DNA of 60,818 nt from Prolixibacteraceae bacterium (GTDB lineage Bacteria > Bacteroidota > Bacteroidia > Bacteroidales > Prolixibacteraceae). Below the pieces are notes generated by a model, which saw nothing but the letters and a program-made list of their open reading frames with translations, was not told the DNA's origin and did no database searches. The position numbers were made by a program, and so were the translations under genes. Where the stretch lies: positions 1 to 60,818 of the forward strand of contig JAIOZY010000027.1 in NCBI GenBank assembly GCA_021740385.1, read 5' to 3'. Shown piece by piece: positions 54,601 to 60,818 of the stretch (position 1 is the first letter of the stretch; each line of letters begins with the position of its first letter).

Positions 54601-55090
54601 TGCCGAAATACGTGAAGGAATAGGCAGCCATAAATCTCCGGTTGAATACGGCGCTTTCCCAACCGATCCGTATTCACATACACCATCGATGGCCGGCGTG
54701 CAGCAACCCGGCATGACGGGCCAGGTTAAAGAAGACCTGCTCTCGAGATGGATGGAACTGGGCGTTGATATTGAAAACGGAAAAATTATTTTTAACCCGG
54801 AATGCATTGACAAAAAAGAACTTTTGCGCACTTTTTCAGGCTCTTCGCTTCAGCGGTTTCAGTCGAACTATGGTGTTGAAGTCCCGGCGGGAAAGTATTT
54901 ACTTGCTTTCGCGTTTTGCGGTGTGCCTGTTTTTTACATTCGGGGACATCAGAATAAAGTTGAAATCGTTTATGACGATGGCCAAACTCATGTTCAGGAT
55001 GCTATGGAGCTCAGTCCCGCATTGAGCAGTAAAATTTTTAATCGTGACGGGACTGTTATTTCGATCAGGATAACTTTTAAAACAACATAA
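51644..55090 (+). CDS. GH94/GH149-like beta-1,3-oligoglucan phosphorylase
   Basis: The 1148-residue product lacks a signal peptide, so it acts in the cytoplasm. It resembles the GH94-type phosphorylases: an N-terminal beta-sandwich (SDSNHWMYLSSNGSLTAGR), a helical linker, an (alpha/alpha)6 barrel and a C-terminal jelly-roll. A conserved-looking barrel stretch is SDPWANIGYWGDHQVIYLEK, with D521 and D531. The length, about 1100 rather than about 800 residues, fits GH149 or GH161 beta-1,3-glucan phosphorylases better than cellobiose phosphorylase. It would split beta-1,3-glucan oligosaccharides with phosphate into glucose-1-phosphate. The start is GTG 51644. Exact family is not provable here. 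Confidence 0.7.
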   Translation: MKKNIYIGTGLQQKNNGEVKGELTEIAGEVYYVIHNYNQMNPFFITVVSDSNHWMYLSSNGSLTAGRANPDQALFPYYTDDKIHDSEGVTGPKTIVFATHNNKTYLWEPFLKNNRGTYNIERNLYKKCTGNAIIFEELNLDLNLTFRYSWGNSEKFGWVRESSLHNNGGPCRIKIADGLQNILPWGINRNMQDTKSTLVDAYKKSELLNGTSLALFRLSSIPVDKAEPSEALKTNTVWSVGLDNPKYLLSNLQLTGFLQGKAVQSENEKRGIKGAYFVQSEFELNEKKEKKWVMVAEVARDAPSVVENLEMLKDEKTLLQNLENDIERGTKALETLVARADGLQLTGDQINEKRHFSNTLFNIMRGGIPQNGYAIEKADFEKHLVHFNKPLAHQVKSWLNSLPEKIRYTELLDKAVENGNNDLIRLSLEYLPLMFSRRHGDPSRPWNIFDIKLKNDDGSPSLYYQGNWRDIFQNWEALAKSYPVYVRGMIAKFLNASTIDGYNPYRITRDGIDWEMPDPSDPWANIGYWGDHQVIYLEKLLELSERFFPGQLENWMNQSIFTYANVPYEHKPYEQLLDDPRDTIIFNAKKHKEIEKRVEETGADGKLVMLGNKVLKVNFTEKALVPVLSKISNFVAGAGIWMNTQRPEWNDANNALVGYGTSMVTLYYMRRYVRFLIHLFQKSKGQNWHIHSEVLDLFTDLNRVLTQNLHLVKGDINGRKQKQLLDQLGRAGSIFRKKVYAGLDGKTGLLNKQEVIAFLNTTVQFIDHSIASNKRPDGLYHAYNLISFKGEEIVVRHLSEMLEGQVAVLSSGLLNAEKTDDLLKALRESNLYRFDQRSYMLYPNKKLPGFLEKNILDPDRVKQSKLLSSLISDGDASIVVRDVQGDIHFNGSINNAQTLKNALNKLPEKYHRLVNEEETLVSDIYEEVFDHQSFTGRSGSFYKYEGLGCIYWHMVSKLLLAAGENIRSAQKSKAKKALIEKLEKHYAEIREGIGSHKSPVEYGAFPTDPYSHTPSMAGVQQPGMTGQVKEDLLSRWMELGVDIENGKIIFNPECIDKKELLRTFSGSSLQRFQSNYGVEVPAGKYLLAFAFCGVPVFYIRGHQNKVEIVYDDGQTHVQDAMELSPALSSKIFNRDGTVISIRITFKTT

Positions 55091-55094
55091 CCGG

Positions 55095-55943
55095 ATGGCG
55101 ATGAAAAAAAGGTGGTATTATATTTCAAACGCAGTGGCTTTTCTTATTTTAGGTTCATTGTTGTTGATTACCTGTAACCGGAAACACAATAAGCAAGAAT
55201 CGCTATACGAAAAATACAAGTTGGTATGGAGCGATGAGTTTGATTACTACGGTTTGCCCGACTCTTCAAAATGGAGTTACGATACCGTAGGCAATGCCTG
55301 GGGCTGGGGAAACCACGAGCTTCAGTACTATACTGTTGAACGTGAAGAAAATGCCCGGGTTTCTGACGGAACATTAAAGATCGCGGCACGGAAAGAACCC
55401 TTTAATGGCTTTGGCTACACTTCGGCAAGGCTTATAACAAAGGGGAAAGGCGACTGGCTGTACGGCCGTTTCGAAATCAGTGCCAAACTGCCCGATGGGC
55501 GGGGCTTATGGCCGGCAATATGGATGCTTTCAACCGACTGGGAATACGGAGGCTGGCCCGAAAGTGGCGAGATCGACATCATGGAAAATGTTGGGTACGA
55601 CCCCCACACCATTGTTGCTTCTGTTCACACCCAAAGCTACAATCATAAAAACGGAACACAGCGTAACAACACGCTTGAAGTACCCGATAACCGCGAAAAA
55701 TTCCACCTGTATGCCTTAGAATGGGACTCGGTTTCAATCAATGCCTTTGTCGACGATTCACTCTATTTTACATTCACTAAAGAATCTAACAATCCCAATG
55801 TATGGCCGTTCAACAAACGCTTTCACCTTTTGCTCAATGTGGCTGTTGGTGGCGATTGGGGCGGCGCCCACGGGGTTAACGATTCCATTTTCCCGGCTTC
55901 GATGGAAGTGGATTATGTCCGTGTATACCAGGAAAAAGAGTAA
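55095..55943 (+). CDS. GH16 laminarinase-type lipoprotein
   Basis: The 282-residue product has a lipoprotein signal with cysteine 27 in LLITC. It is a GH16 jelly-roll hydrolase with the catalytic ExDxxE motif GEIDIMENVG (E159, D161, E164). Other family marks are SDEFDYYGLPDSSKWSYD at the start and AVGGDWGGAHG near the end. Enzymes with this signature act mostly as endo-beta-1,3- or 1,3/1,4-glucanases. It starts 4 bases after the phosphorylase stop, so the enzymes are co-transcribed. Confidence 0.9.
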   Translation: MAMKKRWYYISNAVAFLILGSLLLITCNRKHNKQESLYEKYKLVWSDEFDYYGLPDSSKWSYDTVGNAWGWGNHELQYYTVEREENARVSDGTLKIAARKEPFNGFGYTSARLITKGKGDWLYGRFEISAKLPDGRGLWPAIWMLSTDWEYGGWPESGEIDIMENVGYDPHTIVASVHTQSYNHKNGTQRNNTLEVPDNREKFHLYALEWDSVSINAFVDDSLYFTFTKESNNPNVWPFNKRFHLLLNVAVGGDWGGAHGVNDSIFPASMEVDYVRVYQEKE

Positions 55944-55980
55944 TTGAAAAATACTGAAATTATGAAACGAACATAGCCTG

Positions 55981-55996
55981 CCCCGACAAGTCGGGG
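55981..55996. repeat. REP-like hairpin between GH16 and GH5 genes
   Basis: CCCCGAC (55981-55987) pairs perfectly with GTCGGGG (55990-55996) around a 2-base loop. No T-tract follows. It is one of several GC-rich hairpins in the window and may mark a processing site between the two halves of the operon. Confidence 0.5.
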
Positions 55997-56114
55997 ATTC
56001 AGACGACACAAAAGGAGATGATTAACGTGTGCGAGTTCCATGCGGGTATATCGAACATCAAAACCTAAGCTTTCGATCCAAAAGATTCACAGCTTGTTAC
56101 AAAATTGTAAACAC

Positions 56115-57872
56115 ATGAAAAATATTTTTCTTTTTTTAACTGCCCTGTTTTTTCTATCCGGTTGCAACAACCGGGAAAACGCAGGTTTTCTTCATACCAA
56201 CGGAAAAAAAATTGTTGATGCAACAGGAAACGAAGTTATCCTGCGGGGAATGGGCTTTGGCGGCTGGATGTTGCAGGAAGGGTACATGCTTCAGACATCG
56301 GCCTTTGCCGGGCCACAGCACGAAATAAAAAATACCATAGCCGAATTGATCGGCCCGGAAAGTACGGAGGAATTTTACCAGGCCTGGCGGAATAACTACT
56401 GCACACGCGAAGATGTTGATGAAATGGCCTCGTGGGGCTTCAACTCCATCAGGCTTCCCATGCACTATAATCTGTTTACCCTGCCCATTGAAGAAGAACC
56501 CGTGATCGGGAAAGACACCTGGCTCGATACCGGTTTCGATATGATTGACGAACTGCTTGAATGGTGTGCGGCCAATGAAGTTTACCTGATTCTCGATTTG
56601 CATGCTGCACCCGGCGGGCAGGGAAAAGATGCCAATATTTCGGACTACGACAAAACAAAACCTTCGTTGTGGGAAAGCAAAGAAAACCAGCGAAAAACCA
56701 TCGCACTTTGGCAAAAACTGGCCGAACGTTATGCTGATGAACCTTGGATTGGCGGCTACGATTTGATAAACGAACCCAACTGGGATTTCGATAACGCCGG
56801 TAATAAAAACGGCTGCAACTGTACCGAAAATGTATTGTTGTGGGATTTTTACAAAAGGGCCATTGATGCTGTGAGGGAAGTTGACCAAAACCACATTGTA
56901 ATTATTGAAGGCAATTGCTGGGGCAACAATTACAAGGGCGTTCCCAATGTGAATTCATTCGACGATAACCTTGTATTAAGTTTTCACAAATACTGGAATT
57001 TTAACATTCAGGAAGAGATACAATACATCCTCGACATGCGCGAAAAATACAACGTGCCAATCTGGCTGGGTGAATCGGGCGAAAATTCAAATACGTGGTT
57101 TACAAATGCCATTAACCTTGTTGAAAGCCATGGTATTGGTTGGGCATGGTGGCCGTTCAAAAAAATTGGGTCGGTAACGGGAACCATAACAATACCGAAA
57201 ACCGAAGGGTACAACAACCTGTTGCAATACTGGCGTGGCAATGCACCGAAACCCGATGTCGGGCAGGCCAAAGAGTGGCTGATGGAACAGGCCGAAATGA
57301 TGAAACTTGAAAATTGCATGATCCATTACGATGTGATTGATGCCATGTTCCGGCAGGCACAAGGCGACAAATCGCCCATACCATTCAAAGAACACAACAT
57401 TCCGGGAACCGTTTTTGCTGCCGATTACGACCTGGGTGCCAACGGCTATGCCTACCTCGATACCGACACCGCCAATTACCGCGTTTCGACCCAAAAGCAT
57501 ACCGGATGGAATAACGGCCACAGCTACCGCAACGACGGGGTAGACATTGAACGGTGTAACGATAAACCCGGCAATGGTTTTAGTGTAGGTTGGACCGAAA
57601 AAGGCGAGTGGCTGAATTACACAATTCATTCAAATACAACAGGTAATTATGTTATTGAACTAAGATACAACGGGGCTGGAAGCGTTCTGCTGCAGATAGA
57701 TGACAAAAAATTAACACCGACAAAACTTCCCTGTTCTGCTGATTGGAAAAGTGTTAAACTTGGAGAAACAGAACTTGAAAAAGGTACGTATCGGGTTAAA
57801 ATCATAATTGATGATGGGGGTGTAAACCTCAATTGCCTTAAGTTTAAAATAAATGATAAAACAATTTATTAA
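56115..57872 (+). CDS. GH5-type glucanase lipoprotein with C-terminal CBM6
   Basis: This 585-residue lipoprotein (LFFLSGC, cysteine 17) has a clan A (GH5-type) barrel at about residues 25-410, with the acid/base E220 in DLINEPN and the nucleophile E320 in IWLGESGEN, and a CBM6-like beta-sandwich at about 430-585 (FAADYDLGANGYAYLDTDTA, then GVDIERC and GEWLNYTI). It is a tandem paralogue of the next gene; catalytic residues sit at identical positions. It is anchored in the membrane, most likely at the cell surface. The open frame begins at 56040, but ATG 56115 gives the proper lipoprotein signal. The GH5 subfamily was not assigned. Confidence 0.82.
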   Translation: MKNIFLFLTALFFLSGCNNRENAGFLHTNGKKIVDATGNEVILRGMGFGGWMLQEGYMLQTSAFAGPQHEIKNTIAELIGPESTEEFYQAWRNNYCTREDVDEMASWGFNSIRLPMHYNLFTLPIEEEPVIGKDTWLDTGFDMIDELLEWCAANEVYLILDLHAAPGGQGKDANISDYDKTKPSLWESKENQRKTIALWQKLAERYADEPWIGGYDLINEPNWDFDNAGNKNGCNCTENVLLWDFYKRAIDAVREVDQNHIVIIEGNCWGNNYKGVPNVNSFDDNLVLSFHKYWNFNIQEEIQYILDMREKYNVPIWLGESGENSNTWFTNAINLVESHGIGWAWWPFKKIGSVTGTITIPKTEGYNNLLQYWRGNAPKPDVGQAKEWLMEQAEMMKLENCMIHYDVIDAMFRQAQGDKSPIPFKEHNIPGTVFAADYDLGANGYAYLDTDTANYRVSTQKHTGWNNGHSYRNDGVDIERCNDKPGNGFSVGWTEKGEWLNYTIHSNTTGNYVIELRYNGAGSVLLQIDDKKLTPTKLPCSADWKSVKLGETELEKGTYRVKIIIDDGGVNLNCLKFKINDKTIY

Positions 57873-57874
57873 TA

Positions 57875-60628
57875 ATGAACATTTTAAAGGCATTTTTCTT
57901 TTCAACTTTTCTTTTAATTGTTAGCATGGGATTGGCCCAGGAGGGTTTTCTGCATACCGAAGGCCAAAACATTGTTAATGGGAATGGCGAAAATGTACTG
58001 CTCCGTGGCATTGGCCTTGGCGGCTGGATGCTGCAGGAAGGGTACATGCTCGAAACGTCGGGGTTTGCCAACCCACAGCACGAAATTGAGGCTGCTATAG
58101 AATCGGTTGCAGGTACTGAGGGGAAAGAACAGTTTTACGAAGCGTGGCTCGAAAATTACTGCACAAAAGAGGATGTCGATTCCATGGCTGCCTGGGGGTT
58201 TAACTCCATCAGGCTTCCCATGCATTACAAGCTTTTTACACTTCCCATTGAAGAGGAACCGGTTTCAGGGCAGGATACTTGGCTCAACAAAGGTTTTGAA
58301 ATGGTTGACGCGTTGCTCGATTGGTGCAGCGACAATGAAATATACCTGATCCTCGACCTGCATGCTGCCCCGGGCGGACAGGGGAAAGATGCGGCCATTT
58401 CCGATTACGATGAAACAAAACCATCGCTTTGGGAAAGCGCCGAAAACCGCCGTAAAACAATTGCGCTTTGGCAAAAGCTGGCCGAACGTTATGCCGATGA
58501 ACACTGGATTGGCGGCTACGACTTGATTAACGAACCCAACTGGGACATTGATAACGCGGGCAACGAAAACGGTTGCAATTGCAATCAAAACACTGCCCTC
58601 TGGAATTTGTATAAAGAGATCATTTCTGCTATACGCGAAGTGGATACCAACCACATTGTAATTATTGAGGGCAATTGCTGGGGTAACAACTACAACGGCT
58701 TGCCCGCTACCGATACTTTCGATTCAAACCTGGCATTGAGTTTCCACAAATATGCAACCTACAACGACGAAGGATCAATTGAATGGATGCTAAACCTTCG
58801 TGATATGCACAACGTACCAATATGGCTGGGCGAAGCCGGTGAAAATTCAAATACCTGGTTTGCAAATGCCATCAACCTTGTTGAATCGTATAACATTGGT
58901 TGGGCATGGTGGCCCTTGAAAAAAATCGGGTCGGTTACGTGCCCCGCAACCATTCCAAAAACCGATGGTTATCAGCAATTGCTCGATTACTGGAACAACG
59001 GTGGAAGTAAACCTTCCGAAGAAAATGCCACGGTATGGCTTCTTGAACAGGCCGAAATGATGCGGCTCGAAAACTGCATTATCAGGCACGATGTAATTGA
59101 TGCCATGTTCCGACAGGCACAGGGCGATAAATCACCAATACCGTTTACCGAACACCATATTCCGGGAACAATTTTCGCGACCGATTACGACCTTGGAGGC
59201 AACGGGCATGCTTATTTTGATCGGGACACTGCCGACTACCGTTTTTCGACCGACGAATATACAGCCTGGAACAGTGGATGGGGCTATCGTAACGATGGCG
59301 TCGATATTCAAGCCTGCACCGATGATGTAACAAACGGCTTTAACGTGGGCTGGACAAACGAAGGCGAGTGGCTTCTTTATACCGTTGACGTTGATTCAAC
59401 AGCCGGTTATACCTGTGATATCCGTTTTGCCGCAAATTCAGGAGTTGGGAAATTTCACCTCGAAATTGATGGTCTGGGTATTACAAAGGTACAATCATTG
59501 CCATCAACGGGCGGATGGGCAAACTGGTCAACCTTCACCATTGAAAATGTGATCCTTCAAAAAGGGACACACCGGCTGAAGTTTTGTGTTGACAATGAAG
59601 GGTTTAACATCAATTCGGTAACATTCAGTAATCCGGTTGGCCTGAGTGAAATGCCCCCTGAAATTATTCAGGTAAAGACCAACAACGAAGGTGATGGTAT
59701 ATTCGTGGTCACCAACCTGGGATTTAGCGCCGGTTGCAATCCGCGTTTTAACGATTTTCAGCTCATCATTAACGGTCATTCACTCCCGGTAACCGATATC
59801 GATTTTTATCCCGGTGATGAAACAGCGCTTGTTTTACGGACAAACAGGGAGTTTATTAAATCGGATGAAATTTACCTGAGCTATCGGGGTAAATCGCTGG
59901 TTTCGCCCTGGGAAGAGGAATATCCGGCGCTGGAAAAAACACGGGTCGATAATTTTTCGCCCAATTATGTGAGTTTACCGGCTACAATTGAAGCTGAAGA
60001 CTTTGAGGTAAACGTAGGGTTCGAAACCGAAGCGTGTACCGATAGCGGCGGGGGCGAAAACCTGGCTTATGCCAATGCAGGCGATTATGCCGATTATTTC
60101 ATTTTTAGCGAAGAAACGAAAAGCTACACCATTGAATACCGCGTTGCCAGCAATGTTACGGGCCGGTTCAGGATCGACCTGCTACATGACGATGAAACCA
60201 CTTCGTTGCATACGGTTAATGTTTCATCGACCGGGGGCTGGCAAAACTGGACAACAATTTCAAAAGAGATTGAATTGCCGGCCGGTAAAAGCACATTGCG
60301 GCTGAATGCCCTTTCGGGCGAGTTTAATGTAAACTGGTTTCGCCTGAATTATTCATCATCGGCACCCGGAGTGGCCGGGCAGGGTGAGTTTGTTGCATTT
60401 TACAGTAAACAGGCAGGTATACTATCCTTAACGGTGGATACAAAAATTGTTGGCAGGGGCCAACTTAACCTGTTTGACCTTTCGGGCCGGAAGATCTTTT
60501 CAAAAGCAATCAGCTTCAATGGAAAAAGTGAATTGACCGTGCCCGGAATTCAGCTTCAAAACGGCGCTTATATTCTTGCTGTTAAAAAGGATGAAATGGT
60601 TTACACACAAAAAATAGTGGTTTATTAG
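57875..60628 (+). CDS. Secreted GH5-CBM6-CBM6 glucanase with T9SS sorting domain
   Basis: The 917-residue protein has a Sec signal peptide (to MGLAQ, about residue 22), a GH5-type barrel with E220 and E320, a CBM6 at about 425-585, an Ig-like linker at about 590-700, a second CBM6 at about 705-830 (EAEDFEVNVGFETEACTDSG), and a T9SS type A sorting domain at the end (LNLFDLSGRKIFSKAI, then NGAYILAVKKDEMVYTQKIV). It is a tandem copy of the preceding gene with extra modules and starts 2 bases after its stop. The sorting domain would move it through the type IX system to the surface or medium. Two CBM6 modules suggest binding to insoluble glucan. Confidence 0.87.
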   Translation: MNILKAFFFSTFLLIVSMGLAQEGFLHTEGQNIVNGNGENVLLRGIGLGGWMLQEGYMLETSGFANPQHEIEAAIESVAGTEGKEQFYEAWLENYCTKEDVDSMAAWGFNSIRLPMHYKLFTLPIEEEPVSGQDTWLNKGFEMVDALLDWCSDNEIYLILDLHAAPGGQGKDAAISDYDETKPSLWESAENRRKTIALWQKLAERYADEHWIGGYDLINEPNWDIDNAGNENGCNCNQNTALWNLYKEIISAIREVDTNHIVIIEGNCWGNNYNGLPATDTFDSNLALSFHKYATYNDEGSIEWMLNLRDMHNVPIWLGEAGENSNTWFANAINLVESYNIGWAWWPLKKIGSVTCPATIPKTDGYQQLLDYWNNGGSKPSEENATVWLLEQAEMMRLENCIIRHDVIDAMFRQAQGDKSPIPFTEHHIPGTIFATDYDLGGNGHAYFDRDTADYRFSTDEYTAWNSGWGYRNDGVDIQACTDDVTNGFNVGWTNEGEWLLYTVDVDSTAGYTCDIRFAANSGVGKFHLEIDGLGITKVQSLPSTGGWANWSTFTIENVILQKGTHRLKFCVDNEGFNINSVTFSNPVGLSEMPPEIIQVKTNNEGDGIFVVTNLGFSAGCNPRFNDFQLIINGHSLPVTDIDFYPGDETALVLRTNREFIKSDEIYLSYRGKSLVSPWEEEYPALEKTRVDNFSPNYVSLPATIEAEDFEVNVGFETEACTDSGGGENLAYANAGDYADYFIFSEETKSYTIEYRVASNVTGRFRIDLLHDDETTSLHTVNVSSTGGWQNWTTISKEIELPAGKSTLRLNALSGEFNVNWFRLNYSSSAPGVAGQGEFVAFYSKQAGILSLTVDTKIVGRGQLNLFDLSGRKIFSKAISFNGKSELTVPGIQLQNGAYILAVKKDEMVYTQKIVVY

Positions 60629-60654
60629 TAGATTTTTTTAGGTTTAGGGTTAGT

Positions 60655-60688
60655 AAAAGGAAGCCCTTCTATGTGGCTTCCTTTTTTT
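60655..60688 (+). terminator. Rho-independent terminator at the end of the glucan locus
   Basis: AAAAGGAAGCC (60655-60665) pairs with GGCTTCCTTTT (60675-60685) around a 9-base loop, with a run of seven T residues at 60682-60688. It closes the locus and is directly followed by the intron start. Confidence 0.92.
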
Positions 60689-60689
60689 A

Positions 60690-60818
60690 GTGTGCCGTGC
60701 ATGGTAACAGACTTGGTGGTGAAAGTCCACTATGGGGGTTTGTAATCGCCAACCATTAGTCGATGGCAAGGGTGTCCACCGCGAGATGGAATCTGAAGGA
60801 AGCCGGAGGCAAAACTCC
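60690..60818 (+). mobile_element. 5' end of a group II intron (runs off the window)
   Basis: The sequence from 60690 begins GTGTG, matching the intron 5' consensus GUGYG. It then shows the domain I landmarks of bacterial retroelement introns: GTGGTGAAAGTCC, TTTGTAATCGCC, GTCGATGGCAAGGGTGTCC, GAGATGGAATCTGAAGGAAG and CCGGAGGCAAAACTCC. The reverse transcriptase/maturase gene expected in domain IV would lie beyond the window. The element sits immediately after the T-tract of a terminator, an insertion habit known best for group IIC introns, although class was not assigned. Confidence 0.82.

Noticed and set aside
56040-56114. 25-residue extension of the first GH5 protein
   Set aside because: It would place a charged stretch before the lipoprotein signal and prevent its recognition; ATG 56115 gives a proper signal.
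60690-60818. Firm assignment of the intron to group IIC
   Set aside because: The terminator-linked site suggests it, but the class needs domain V and the maturase, which are outside the window.

Overview
The window is chromosomal DNA from a member of the Bacteroidota, probably of the Marinilabiliales/Prolixibacteraceae type (the order is inference). The phylum call rests on a SusC/SusD pair, a type IX secretion (T9SS) C-terminal sorting domain, triple-Y/Reg_prop sensor proteins, several TAnnTTTG -7 promoter boxes, many lipoprotein signal peptides and, with one exception, a lack of Shine-Dalgarno sequences. No tRNA, rRNA or CRISPR array was seen.

Layout. 1-1.6 kb: a DUF4143 AAA+ ATPase behind three 33-bp-phased operator-like repeats. 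1.9-7 kb: GlmM, a SLC13 carboxylate transporter, and a two-gene unit of a ProC-like reductase and an ERG4/ERG24 sterol-reductase-like membrane protein. 7-9.3 kb: a repeat-rich patch with an antitoxin whose toxin is reduced to a stub, a small lipoprotein and an SDR oxidoreductase. 9.5-12.6 kb: a NEW3-domain protein with an ABC ATPase and permease, every gene carrying a strong Shine-Dalgarno. 12.6-23 kb: a PQQ-propeller lipoprotein, a VTT/DedA membrane protein, two paralogous small barrel proteins, a LytS/LytTR two-component pair, an S41 protease with an outer-membrane protein, and a DUF1846 protein. 23-24.4 kb is a decay zone: an orphan T9SS sorting domain and a doubly deleted 2-keto-acid decarboxylase. 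24.5-38 kb: a giant sensor kinase, a UroD-family methyltransferase-like protein, an MBOAT/SGNH O-acylation pair, an ICMT-like protein with a TetR regulator, a zinc-type ABC importer, YidD, Dcd and RlmN.

38.1-60.6 kb is the centrepiece, a polysaccharide utilisation locus that I read as a beta-1,3-glucan (laminarin-type) system. A membrane-spanning triple-Y/LuxR regulator is followed by SusC, SusD, a GH3 beta-glucosidase lipoprotein, a sugar-porter MFS transporter, a GH158-like lipoprotein, a 1148-residue cytoplasmic GH94/GH149-like phosphorylase, a GH16 lipoprotein, and two tandemly duplicated GH5-CBM6 enzymes, one a lipoprotein and one exported by T9SS. Proposed flow: surface GH16, GH158-like and GH5 enzymes cut glucan; SusCD brings oligosaccharides into the periplasm; GH3 trims them there while the MFS carries some intact into the cytoplasm, where the phosphorylase would release glucose-1-phosphate. 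The locus ends at a strong terminator, and right behind its T-tract the 5' end of a group II intron starts and runs off the window.

The strongest leads for a second look are the combined hydrolytic and phosphorolytic glucan locus with its doubly targeted GH5 pair, the strong-SD NEW3-ABC operon, the phased operator array before the ATPase, the bacterial sterol-reductase-like gene, and the relics of toxin, T9SS cargo and decarboxylase.
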